A DNA stretch of 17,173 nucleotides. It comes from Trebonia sp036276115. GTDB lineage: Bacteria; Actinomycetota; Actinomycetes; Streptosporangiales; Streptosporangiaceae. A program made the translations under genes and the position numbers. The notes beneath the pieces were generated by a model. The model did not search any database and was not told where the DNA came from. It was given only the letters and a program-made list of their open reading frames with translations. Every line of letters starts with the position of its first letter. The first letter of the stretch is position 1. The stretch spans positions 1-17,173 of the forward strand of contig DATBEM010000116.1 in the NCBI GenBank assembly GCA_036276115.1. Reading direction: 5' to 3'. Below, in pieces: positions 1-7,347 of this stretch.

Positions 1-24
1 CGCGCCCTCGTGATCGAGGGCGCG
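1..24. repeat. Perfect inverted repeat, 10-bp arms, 4-nt loop
   Basis: CGCGCCCTCG at 1-10 and CGAGGGCGCG at 15-24 are exact reverse complements around TGAT. The repeat lies inside the last visible codons of the methyltransferase, just after motif X, so it must be close to the gene's 3' end. It could act as a terminator-like stem at the end of the transcript, a protein-binding dyad, or a chance GC-rich palindrome. The sequence to the left would be needed to decide. Confidence 0.5.
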
Positions 25-966
25 CCGGACCTGGTCGCCCAGTGCCCGGGCGACCGGCGGGGGGAAGGCATTGCCGATCTGGCGGTAGGTGCTCGTCTTG
101 CGGCCGGTGAACTCCCAGTGGTACTGCGCGCCGTCCCAGCCCTGGATGCGGGCCACCATCTCCGTGGTGAGCCTAGGCAGCAGGCTCACCGGGTCACTGG
201 CAGCCGGGGCCTCGTCGGCGACGCCGAGCGCGTCCACCCCCATCTCACGCCAGGCGCGCTTCGCCCGAGTCGGGCCGAGGTCGGCGCCGCCGTGCTTCTT
301 GGAGCCGCCGACAATGGTCGGGGCAATGCCCGCCGCGCGCTGCGCCCACTTGTCCGCGCCGGGCCATCCGCCGGAGGCCATGAGGCCGTGCAGGGCCTCA
401 CCGACCGTCCGCGCGAGCTCAGGGCGCGGCTCGGGCCAGGTGAAGTACCGGAAGTCAGCGGGCCGCATCGCGACCAGGACGAACCGGGGGCGCAGCTGCG
501 GTACCCCGTAGTCCGAGGCGTGCAGGAGCCGCCAGCCGGCCGCGTACCCGAGCTGTGCCAGGCGGTCGAGAACATGCTGGCGGTATGCCGAGAAGCGAGG
601 CATCGACAGCCCGCGGACGTTCTCCAGCAGGAGAGCGCGCGGCTTGACGATGCCGCAGAGCTCGATCGCCCAGGCGAACAGGTCACGCTCGTCGGTCGCG
701 CCAAGCTGCTTTCCGGCGATCGTGAACGGAGGGCACGGCACGCCGCCGGCGAGGAGATCGACTCCCTCGTACTGAGCCGGCTCCCAGACAGCCGGACTCG
801 CCACGTCGCCGACAGCTACCTTCCACTGCGGCCGGTTGTGGCGCAGCGTGCTGGCGGCGTTCAGGTCCAGCTCAACGGCCAGCTCATGCTCGAACCCGGC
901 TATCTCCAGCCCGAGCGACTGCCCGCCCGCTCCCGCGCAGACCTCGACGACCCGGTACTCGCCCAC
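1..966 (-). CDS. C5 cytosine-specific DNA methyltransferase (3' end beyond window)
   Basis: The reverse strand reads open from GTG at 966 to the window edge: 322 codons with no stop. It shows the ordered C5-methyltransferase motifs. Motif I (SAM binding) is VCAGAGGQSLGLEIAGF at residues 9-25. Motif IV is GGVPCPPF with catalytic Cys78. Motif VI is LLLENVRGL (Glu115-Asn116). Motif VIII is QLRPRF at 157-162. Motif X is YRQIGNAFPPPVA from residue 294. The protein transfers a methyl group from SAM to C5 of cytosine in a short DNA target, which cannot be inferred here. The target-recognition region between motifs VIII and IX is short. I chose GTG 966 because GGAGG lies 8 nt upstream. An in-frame GTG at 990 has its GGAGG only 3 nt away. 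No restriction endonuclease gene is visible; one could lie beyond the left edge. Sampled GC (about 67 %) is below that of the permeases, which may reflect transfer. Since motif X is present, only a few C-terminal residues should be missing. Confidence 0.9.
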   Translation of the reverse strand, partial: MGEYRVVEVCAGAGGQSLGLEIAGFEHELAVELDLNAASTLRHNRPQWKVAVGDVASPAVWEPAQYEGVDLLAGGVPCPPFTIAGKQLGATDERDLFAWAIELCGIVKPRALLLENVRGLSMPRFSAYRQHVLDRLAQLGYAAGWRLLHASDYGVPQLRPRFVLVAMRPADFRYFTWPEPRPELARTVGEALHGLMASGGWPGADKWAQRAAGIAPTIVGGSKKHGGADLGPTRAKRAWREMGVDALGVADEAPAASDPVSLLPRLTTEMVARIQGWDGAQYHWEFTGRKTSTYRQIGNAFPPPVARALGDQVRRALDHEGA

Positions 967-1049
967 CCTGGCCCCCTCCGTAGATCTCACGTGCCTCCGG
1001 GGCAAAACGGCCACCCCAGTATCTTGCCGCACCGCGCTGCCCGGAGCTT

Positions 1050-3851
1050 CTACAAGACGATCGTGGAAGTTCGTGTCCCATCACGGCCAGCGGCCCGGCC
1101 GCGTCCTGACCTGATCTCCAGGGCCAGCGCCACGGCCGCGAGGACGGCCACCCCGGCGAGCGGCACCGCGAAGGAAGCCGCGTCCGCCGCCAGCCGCACG
1201 GTGACGGACGGCCCGGTGAACACCGACAGGTCAAGGTCGGGCGCGAGCACCCGGGGCAGCAGCAGGACGCAGGCACCGGCAGCCACCACGGCCGCGATGA
1301 CGGCGGGCAGCACCTCCATGGCCACCATCAGCGCCCGCTGCCCCTCGCCGAGGCCCAGGGCGGCCAGGCGGGCGAGCGTGACCTCCCGCTCGGCCGCGCC
1401 GAGGGCCAGCTCAAGCAGCAGGGCAGCCAGGCCGAGGATCGCGGCGAGCGCGACCGCGAGGGAGAAGAGCGTGAACGCCGCGTGCTGCAACGGCCCGCTG
1501 GCCAGGGCGGACAGGGCAGCGGAACGGAAGGTCACGACCCCGGCGGGTGACACCTGCCGCACCACCGCGCGCAGCCGCTCCTGGTCGATGGACCCGCCGG
1601 CCAGCAGCATCTTGTTGACGGGCACGGGCACGGCCGGGGTAAGGGCGGACTTGACCGCGGCCAGCGGCATGATGACGAAGGCACCGCCTCCGGGCAGCGC
1701 GGGAGTGCTGGCGAGGAGGCCCGCCACCCGGACCCGGACCGGCTGGAGGGATGCCAGGCTGGCCTTGAGCGTGACCGGCCCGGCCCCGAGGTCGGCGGCA
1801 GCCTGCGGCGACACCAGGACCGGCTGGGGCACCCCGGGCCGGCCGGGCGTGGCCAGCAGCGCGGCCGGCACCGGCGCGAAGCCTGGCGTGCGGGCAGCCA
1901 GCCGGGCGTAGCTGGCCGGGTCCACGGCCAGGACGCTGACCTGGCGGCCAGCCGGGGTGGTCCAGGGCTCGTCCATGACCCCGGCCGCCTGGGCCACGCC
2001 GGGCACGGCCCGGATGGCCTGGGCAGCGGCCGGGGAGATCGTGTAGCCGGGCGCCGCGTAGGAGGGGGTGACGGTCGCGTCCGCGCCGACGGCCTGCCAG
2101 GATGCCGCCACCTCGCCGCCCGCCACCGCGTCGCGCACCATGCCGGCGAACGCCGCCACGGTCAGCGCGAGGACGAGGGCGAACGCGGTCAGCGCGGGGG
2201 TCAGCGCGGACCGCGACGCCCGGGCGAGGCCGAGGAACGCGGGCGCGCGGGAGCCGCGGGCGAAGCCGCGCAGCAGGCCGCGCAGTGCGAGCGGGTATAG
2301 CCGGAGCACCACGATCACCGCCGGGATGGCCACCAGGACCGGCGCGGAGCTGGTGTACAGGTTCACGCCCGACCCGGCCGGGGCGCCCTGGTCGCGGAAG
2401 ATGACGATGCCCGCGACCGACGCGGACACGAGCGCCGCCTCGAAGACCAGCCGCCTCCCGGCTCGCCGGGGACGGCGCGGGGCAGCGGTCCGGCGATGAG
2501 GCCAGGCGGCGATGAGGGCGGGCCCGGCGACCGCGACGGCCAGCACCGCCGCTGGCGGCCACCAGCCTCCGGCCGATCCGGCGCCCTGGGCGGGCCCGGC
2601 CCCGGGAACGGCGAGGACCGCCAGGCCGGCCGCCAGCGCGGCCGCCGGAACGCACGCCAGCCCGGCCAGGCGCCCGGTGCCGATGGCGATCTGCCGCAGC
2701 GACGCCCCGCGCGCCCTGATCAGCGTGATCTCGGCTGACCGGCGCACCGCGACCGTTCGCCCGGCCAGCAGCAAGACGGCCAGGCCGGCGACCGTCAGGC
2801 TCACGTAGAGCAGCCACAGCAGCGCGTCGACGGACTGGGCGGTGGCGATGAACGTGTTGAGCGAGAAGAACAGGCCGCTGGAGACGGTCACGGTCGCGGC
2901 GACCGGCGCGAGGTAGCCCGGGAGCGTCGGCGCCTGGCTGCTGAGCCGGCCGAGCGCGTCGCTCAGCGGCTGCACCTGCTGCCCGTCGAGCGAGCTGACG
3001 TCGAGCGGGAACGCCCACTGCATCTGGAGGTGGCCCGGGCCGAAGTATGACTGCAGCTCGTCCGCCTCGCCCGGCCCGACGATCGCCCCGCCGGCCCAGT
3101 AGCGGAGCTGGCCCGACTGCTGGCGGGCGGCGGCGAGGATCCCGGGATCGACGCCCCAGAACGACGAGCCCGGGTCAACCGGGACCACGATCCCCGTGAC
3201 CAGGACCGTGATCGCGGCGGGGGCGCCGGTTGACGCCAGCTCGGGGCCGGTGATGCCGAGCCGGGAGCCGGCCCGCAAGCCCAGCGCCGCCGCCGTCTGG
3301 CTGGTCAGGGCCACCTGGAGGATCGCGCCGGCCCGCCCGGCGCCGGGCGGGCCGGGCCCGGCCGCAGCCGGGGGAACCGGGGTCGCGGCCGGGAGGCGCC
3401 CGCTCACCAGCCGCACCTGCGGGCCCAGGGGCTGCCGTTCGGTCACCGCGAGCTTGACCGGCAGGCCGCCGGCCCCGGGCTGGCCGCCGCTCACCAGGTA
3501 GTACGGGGTGGTCAGGGACGACCAGTCAGTGGCGGCCGGGGAGAGGCGAACCGGGGACCGGTTGAAGTTCGAGCGCAAGGACGCGCTGATCGCGTCGATC
3601 GTGGCCGGCGGCAGGACGGACGTGTTCGCGATGGCGTCGCTGCTGTAGGACAGGACGTTCTCCACCTCATCCCAGGCGGCCGTGACGGTGATCGAACGGG
3701 TGGTCGCCGTGGCGGTGGCGAGCGTGTCGCGGGCCGCCTCGGTCCGGCTGGTGACCGCCTCCCGGGCGCCGGCGGTGGCCGCGAAGACCGCGCAGAAGGT
3801 CAGCAGGGCCAGCCCCAGGTACAGCCGCCCGGGCCGGTGGCGCCCCCTCAC
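1050..3851 (-). CDS. FtsX-like ABC transporter permease (second gene of pair)
   Basis: A 933-residue integral membrane protein of the FtsX/MacB-type permease family. Predicted membrane segments lie near residues 11-28, 342-363, 396-416, 431-449, 468-485, 503-520, 550-572, 791-820, 842-868 and 893-912. This gives two FtsX core modules separated by large extracytoplasmic domains (about 30-340 and 575-790). After TM2 comes the basic coupling segment VAVRRSAEITLIRARGASLR, typical of FtsX-like domains that contact an ATPase. The GTG start at 3851 overlaps the upstream permease stop as GTGA, so translation is coupled. The reading frame stays open a further 330 codons upstream, but that is the shadow of the first permease. 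Family members usually act with an ABC ATPase in mechanotransmission, lipoprotein release or peptide export. The substrate is unknown and no ATPase gene is visible in the window. Stop is TAG at 1050-1052. Confidence 0.88.
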   Translation of the reverse strand: MRGRHRPGRLYLGLALLTFCAVFAATAGAREAVTSRTEAARDTLATATATTRSITVTAAWDEVENVLSYSSDAIANTSVLPPATIDAISASLRSNFNRSPVRLSPAATDWSSLTTPYYLVSGGQPGAGGLPVKLAVTERQPLGPQVRLVSGRLPAATPVPPAAAGPGPPGAGRAGAILQVALTSQTAAALGLRAGSRLGITGPELASTGAPAAITVLVTGIVVPVDPGSSFWGVDPGILAAARQQSGQLRYWAGGAIVGPGEADELQSYFGPGHLQMQWAFPLDVSSLDGQQVQPLSDALGRLSSQAPTLPGYLAPVAATVTVSSGLFFSLNTFIATAQSVDALLWLLYVSLTVAGLAVLLLAGRTVAVRRSAEITLIRARGASLRQIAIGTGRLAGLACVPAAALAAGLAVLAVPGAGPAQGAGSAGGWWPPAAVLAVAVAGPALIAAWPHRRTAAPRRPRRAGRRLVFEAALVSASVAGIVIFRDQGAPAGSGVNLYTSSAPVLVAIPAVIVVLRLYPLALRGLLRGFARGSRAPAFLGLARASRSALTPALTAFALVLALTVAAFAGMVRDAVAGGEVAASWQAVGADATVTPSYAAPGYTISPAAAQAIRAVPGVAQAAGVMDEPWTTPAGRQVSVLAVDPASYARLAARTPGFAPVPAALLATPGRPGVPQPVLVSPQAAADLGAGPVTLKASLASLQPVRVRVAGLLASTPALPGGGAFVIMPLAAVKSALTPAVPVPVNKMLLAGGSIDQERLRAVVRQVSPAGVVTFRSAALSALASGPLQHAAFTLFSLAVALAAILGLAALLLELALGAAEREVTLARLAALGLGEGQRALMVAMEVLPAVIAAVVAAGACVLLLPRVLAPDLDLSVFTGPSVTVRLAADAASFAVPLAGVAVLAAVALALEIRSGRGRAAGRDGTRTSTIVL

Positions 3852-6800
3852 GCCGCCTCCACCGCCCGGAGCTCGGCCGCCGGATCGGGGCGCCGGAAGA
3901 CGACGAGCGCGGCGGCCAGGGCGGGCAGCACCGCGACCGCGGCCGCGAGCGGGATCGCCTGCGGCAGGTCGAAGGCCGTGACCGGCGACGGGAGCGGTAC
4001 CCGGGCGGTGGGGCTGAGCGTGACCGCGGGCACCAGCAGCCGGGCGACTACCGTGCCGAGGAGCAGGCCGAGCGCGGCCGCGGGCACCGACCACAGCAGC
4101 TTCTCCAGGAGCAGCTGGGCGGCGGCGGACCGCTGGTCGACACCGAGCGCGGCCAGCACGGCGCTCTCGGCCCGCCGTTGCCGGACGTTCGCCGCGACCG
4201 AGACCCAGAAGCCGCCGATCGCCAGCAGCGCGGCCGCCACCGCCATGGCCAGCAGCGCCTGCTGCGGGGCGGCCGACAGCGGGTCGGCGACGATCGCGGC
4301 GGCGAGCGCGGCCCTGCTCTCGATGGTCGCGCCCGGCGGCAGCGCCGCCTGCAGGGCGGCCGGGACCCGGCCGCCCTGGGTGGCGAGCCACCATTGCGTG
4401 ACCGGCACGGGCGGGGCGCCGTGGCTGACGAGGAACACCTCCAGGGCGGACAGGTCCATGACCAGCCCCGCCCCGGTGATCGCGGGGAACGCGCCGGCGG
4501 TGGCCACGATCCTCGCGGGCACGGTCACGCCGTCGATGGTCGTCTGCACGACGCTGCCCACGCCGGTGCGGTTGGCGCTGTCGAACGCCCGGGTCGCGAT
4601 GGCCGGGACGGCCGCCGACGCCGGCCCCAGGGCGGACAGCGAGAGCTGCCCGGCCACCGGCCGGGTGATGACGGGGGTCCCGCGGTAAGCCGCCCACTGC
4701 CCGTAGCCAGGGGCGAACGTGAGCGCGGCCCCGCCGGGCGCCTGCCGCCAGCCGGCCGCCCGCGGGGCGGCGGACGGCCCGTACATGCCGCCGACGGAAA
4801 GCTGCGAGGCGAGCTCGGGCGAGCTGGCGACCGCGGTCCACGCCCCGGGCCTCGCCCCGGCGATGGTCAGGGTCACGGGGGCCGCCCAGGGCCGGGCGGG
4901 CAGCGTGTAGGAGAGGATGGCCTGGCTGAGCCGGAGCGGGTAGGCGGCGCCGGACCCGCCGAGCGGGACGGCGAGGGCATGCGGGCGGCCGTCGGCCGGG
5001 AACGGCGCGGTGGCGAGCTGGAAGGCCGCTCCGGTCGCGTCGATGACCGTGAGCTGCGCCGTCACCGGGCCGAGGGGAGCGCGGGTCAGCGTGACGGTGA
5101 GCTCGACCGACCGCGGCCGGCCGCTGACGAGCAGCCCGCCGGGCGGGGATGGCGCGATCGAGCCGAGCAGGGCGGCGGGCGGCAGGCTCGACTGGTCGGA
5201 CCGCAGCAGGGCGACCTTCGGCGCCTGGGCAGCGTCGATGGCCACCACCGGGGCGGGCAGTGCCCGCTGGCCGGCCGAGACCGCCATCGCCGCTCGCACC
5301 CCGGCTACCCCGGTGATCGAGGCGGCCGTCCCGGCCGGCTGCGGGGCGGCCAGGTTCACCTGCGCGTCGCCGCCGGTCACGTACGCCGCCTGGTCGGCGG
5401 CGGACCTGATCCAGCTCTGGTGCTGGGCGAGCGCCAGCGTGCCGGTGGCGATGGCCATCACGAGCAGCAGCGCGGCGCCGCTCTGGCGCAGCGGCTGGCG
5501 GCTGAACTGCCAGCCGGCCAGGGCCGTGGTGAGCCCCCGGCCGGCCGCCGCTAGCCGGTCGACGGCGCGGGCCGCGGCGGGCAGCAACCGCAGCGTGACC
5601 ACCGTGCCGCCCGCGAGCGCGAGCGCGGGGGCGAGCACGAGTACCGGGTCGATGGACGGCGCTCCGGCCGCCGGCGTCGAGACGGGCGAGTACCGGCGCA
5701 GCTGCCAGCAGGCCAGGACGGCCAGCGCGACGAGCGCCAGGTCCGACCCGGCCCGCGTCGCGCCGGAGAGCAGGGCCTGCCTGCCCCGCCGGGCCTTGGC
5801 CGCGCCCCGCCCCGGCCGCAGCACCGGGTAGAGGAGCGCGCCGGCCGACGCGGCGGCGATGGCGAGCGCCGCCGCCAGCGCGTCAAGCCAGGTCCCGGGC
5901 GCGCCCGGGCTGATGCCGCCGCCGGGGACGCCGCCGGGGCGGTAGAGGGTACTGGCGAGCAGCCGGGCCAGCCAGATTCCGGCCACCCCGCCGGCCAGCG
6001 CGCTGCCGAGCGCCAGCGGGACCACTTCGGCCGCGGTCAGCCGGGCCAGCTGCCCCTTGCTCGCGCCGCGCGCGGCCAGCAGCGCCGTCTCCCCCGCCCG
6101 CTGGGCGGCGAGCAGCCGGGCCACCGCGAGCAGGGCGGCCACCGCCAGCACGAGGAGCTCGATCGCGCTGATCGCGAGCAGTGACCGGGCGACCGCGAGG
6201 TTGTCGCCGGCATCGGCGAGCACGGCCGGCAGGCTGGTGGTCACGGTGAGGCCGCTGAGCAAGGTGGACGCGTACCCGATCGCGCCCACCCGGGCGGAGC
6301 TGGCGGACAGGCCAGCGTTGGTGAAGCCGGCCATGTCGGGCTGGGCGAGCCAGGTCCCGCTCGCCTCGGCGAGCTGGCCGGGGAACGCGCCCGGCGGCAC
6401 GACCAGGGGCCCGTAGGTGGTGAACCCGCTGGCGGCGCCCGAGCCGGCGGCGACCCCGCTGGCGGGGATGGAGTCGAGCGCCCAGTAGGAGCCGGCGCTG
6501 GCGGGCGACTGCCGCTGCGCGTAGAGGCCGGTGAGGATGAACGTCGCCGGCGCGGCCGTGTCCTGGTCCTCGACCCTGAGCACGTCCCCGGGACGGACCT
6601 TGAGCAGGGCCGCGGCGCTGGCCGGCAGCGCGGCCGGGATGGCGCCAGGGGCCGAGGCGGACGGCTGCCCGGGCCACTTCCCGGCCACGAGGACGGCGTG
6701 CTCCTCGATGCCGTCCAGCGCGGCGGCCAGCAGCACGGGCGTGTGGCCGGGGGCGCTGCTGGCCGGCGGCTCCGGCAGCGACCCGGCCACGAAGCCGAGC

Positions 6801-7096
6801 GGGTCCGACCAGCTGCCCTGCCAGAAGCTGAATGGCACGGCGCCGAGGGCCGAGGAGACGGATGACCGCAAGACGGCCGAGGTCCGGGCCGGCTGACCGG
6901 TCACGAACTTTCCCGCCACGGCCAGCGACGTCCCGGGCGCGGCGGCCAGGTCGTACCGGACCGCCTGCGAGAGGGCCTGCCCGGCGAACGTGGCCAGCGC
7001 CGCCGCCACCGCGGCCGCCACCAGCGTGGTCAGCGCCGCCGCGGCGAGCACCACCCAGTAGGCCGTCATCCGCCGTACGGCCGGCGATCCTCGCAT
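3848..7096 (-). CDS. FtsX-like ABC transporter permease (first gene of pair)
   Basis: A 1082-residue permease with ten predicted membrane segments. TM1 is near residues 10-38, followed by a large extracellular domain to about 300. TM2-TM7 lie between about 300 and 560 and include the coupling motif LLAARGASKGQL. A second extracellular domain of roughly 370 residues follows, then three C-terminal helices near 946-966, 1000-1020 and 1040-1062 with a second module, NVRQRRAESAVLAALGV. This duplicated FtsX architecture is typical of large actinobacterial permeases. I chose ATG 7096 because AGGAG lies 8 nt upstream. The in-frame GTG at 7105 overlaps that AGGAG and has no site of its own. The gene overlaps the next permease by 4 nt, so the two are probably co-translated and may form a heterodimer. 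The cytoplasmic ATPase expected of an ABC system is absent on either side. The substrate is unknown. Confidence 0.9.
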   Translation of the reverse strand: MRGSPAVRRMTAYWVVLAAAALTTLVAAAVAAALATFAGQALSQAVRYDLAAAPGTSLAVAGKFVTGQPARTSAVLRSSVSSALGAVPFSFWQGSWSDPLGFVAGSLPEPPASSAPGHTPVLLAAALDGIEEHAVLVAGKWPGQPSASAPGAIPAALPASAAALLKVRPGDVLRVEDQDTAAPATFILTGLYAQRQSPASAGSYWALDSIPASGVAAGSGAASGFTTYGPLVVPPGAFPGQLAEASGTWLAQPDMAGFTNAGLSASSARVGAIGYASTLLSGLTVTTSLPAVLADAGDNLAVARSLLAISAIELLVLAVAALLAVARLLAAQRAGETALLAARGASKGQLARLTAAEVVPLALGSALAGGVAGIWLARLLASTLYRPGGVPGGGISPGAPGTWLDALAAALAIAAASAGALLYPVLRPGRGAAKARRGRQALLSGATRAGSDLALVALAVLACWQLRRYSPVSTPAAGAPSIDPVLVLAPALALAGGTVVTLRLLPAAARAVDRLAAAGRGLTTALAGWQFSRQPLRQSGAALLLVMAIATGTLALAQHQSWIRSAADQAAYVTGGDAQVNLAAPQPAGTAASITGVAGVRAAMAVSAGQRALPAPVVAIDAAQAPKVALLRSDQSSLPPAALLGSIAPSPPGGLLVSGRPRSVELTVTLTRAPLGPVTAQLTVIDATGAAFQLATAPFPADGRPHALAVPLGGSGAAYPLRLSQAILSYTLPARPWAAPVTLTIAGARPGAWTAVASSPELASQLSVGGMYGPSAAPRAAGWRQAPGGAALTFAPGYGQWAAYRGTPVITRPVAGQLSLSALGPASAAVPAIATRAFDSANRTGVGSVVQTTIDGVTVPARIVATAGAFPAITGAGLVMDLSALEVFLVSHGAPPVPVTQWWLATQGGRVPAALQAALPPGATIESRAALAAAIVADPLSAAPQQALLAMAVAAALLAIGGFWVSVAANVRQRRAESAVLAALGVDQRSAAAQLLLEKLLWSVPAAALGLLLGTVVARLLVPAVTLSPTARVPLPSPVTAFDLPQAIPLAAAVAVLPALAAALVVFRRPDPAAELRAVEAA

Positions 7097-7202
7097 CCTG
7101 GTCACTCCTGGCAGATCAAGTCACGCGCCTCCGGAGAGGAAACCCTGACAAAAGTACCCCCGCGGGACATGAGCCGAGGACGGGGAACCACCAGAATGGC
7201 CT

Positions 7203-7243
7203 CATTAACCTGCAAATTGAGAATGAAGGTATCGCCATTAACC
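7203..7243. promoter_or_regulatory. AT-rich patch with 8-bp direct repeat upstream of permease pair
   Basis: CATTAACC occurs at 7203-7210 and again at 7236-7243, 33 bp start to start (close to three helical turns). On the minus strand, the direction of the permeases, the copies read GGTTAATG. The surrounding stretch of about 60 bp is strikingly AT-rich for this window. Same-face repeats of this kind suit a dimeric regulator or the core promoter of the permease operon, whose ATG is about 107 bp downstream. I could not assign a convincing -35/-10 pair. Confidence 0.35.
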
Positions 7244-7274
7244 AAATCACGGCCGATGGGGACCGCGTGTTCCG

Positions 7275-7303
7275 CCGCCCCGAAGGGGCGGGGCCCGGGC
7301 CCC
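7275..7303. terminator. GC-rich hairpin cluster after the protease gene
   Basis: CCGCCCC at 7275-7281 and GGGGCGG at 7285-7291 form a 7-bp stem with a GAA loop. It is followed by the 14-bp palindrome GGGGCCCGGGCCCC at 7290-7303 and a further GCCCC/GGGGC pair at 7299-7313. The cluster begins about 35 nt beyond the protease stop on the minus strand and is about 180 nt before the first permease. There is no U tract, which is common for actinobacterial terminators. This placement suggests separate transcription of protease and permeases. An additional 7-bp stem, GCTAGCC/GGCTAGC (7336-7352), overlaps the protease stop codon. Confidence 0.5.
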
Positions 7304-7347
7304 GCGAGGGGGCACGGGCCACGCCATTGTCGCGGGCTAGCCGATGG

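Noticed and set aside
10..1911. Long plus-strand open frame across the methyltransferase and permease
   Set aside because: It is Arg/Pro/Ala-rich with no recognisable domain and lies opposite genes with clear motifs; long shadow frames are expected at this GC content.
3852..4841. N-terminal extension of the second permease to 4841
   Set aside because: The extension lies entirely inside the first permease in another frame and is low-complexity; GTG 3851 directly precedes the first membrane helix and overlaps the upstream stop.
7116..7322. Possible 68-residue gene on the minus strand between protease and permeases
   Set aside because: No ribosome-binding site, no recognisable motif, and it crosses the GC-rich hairpins and the AT-rich patch; more likely non-coding.
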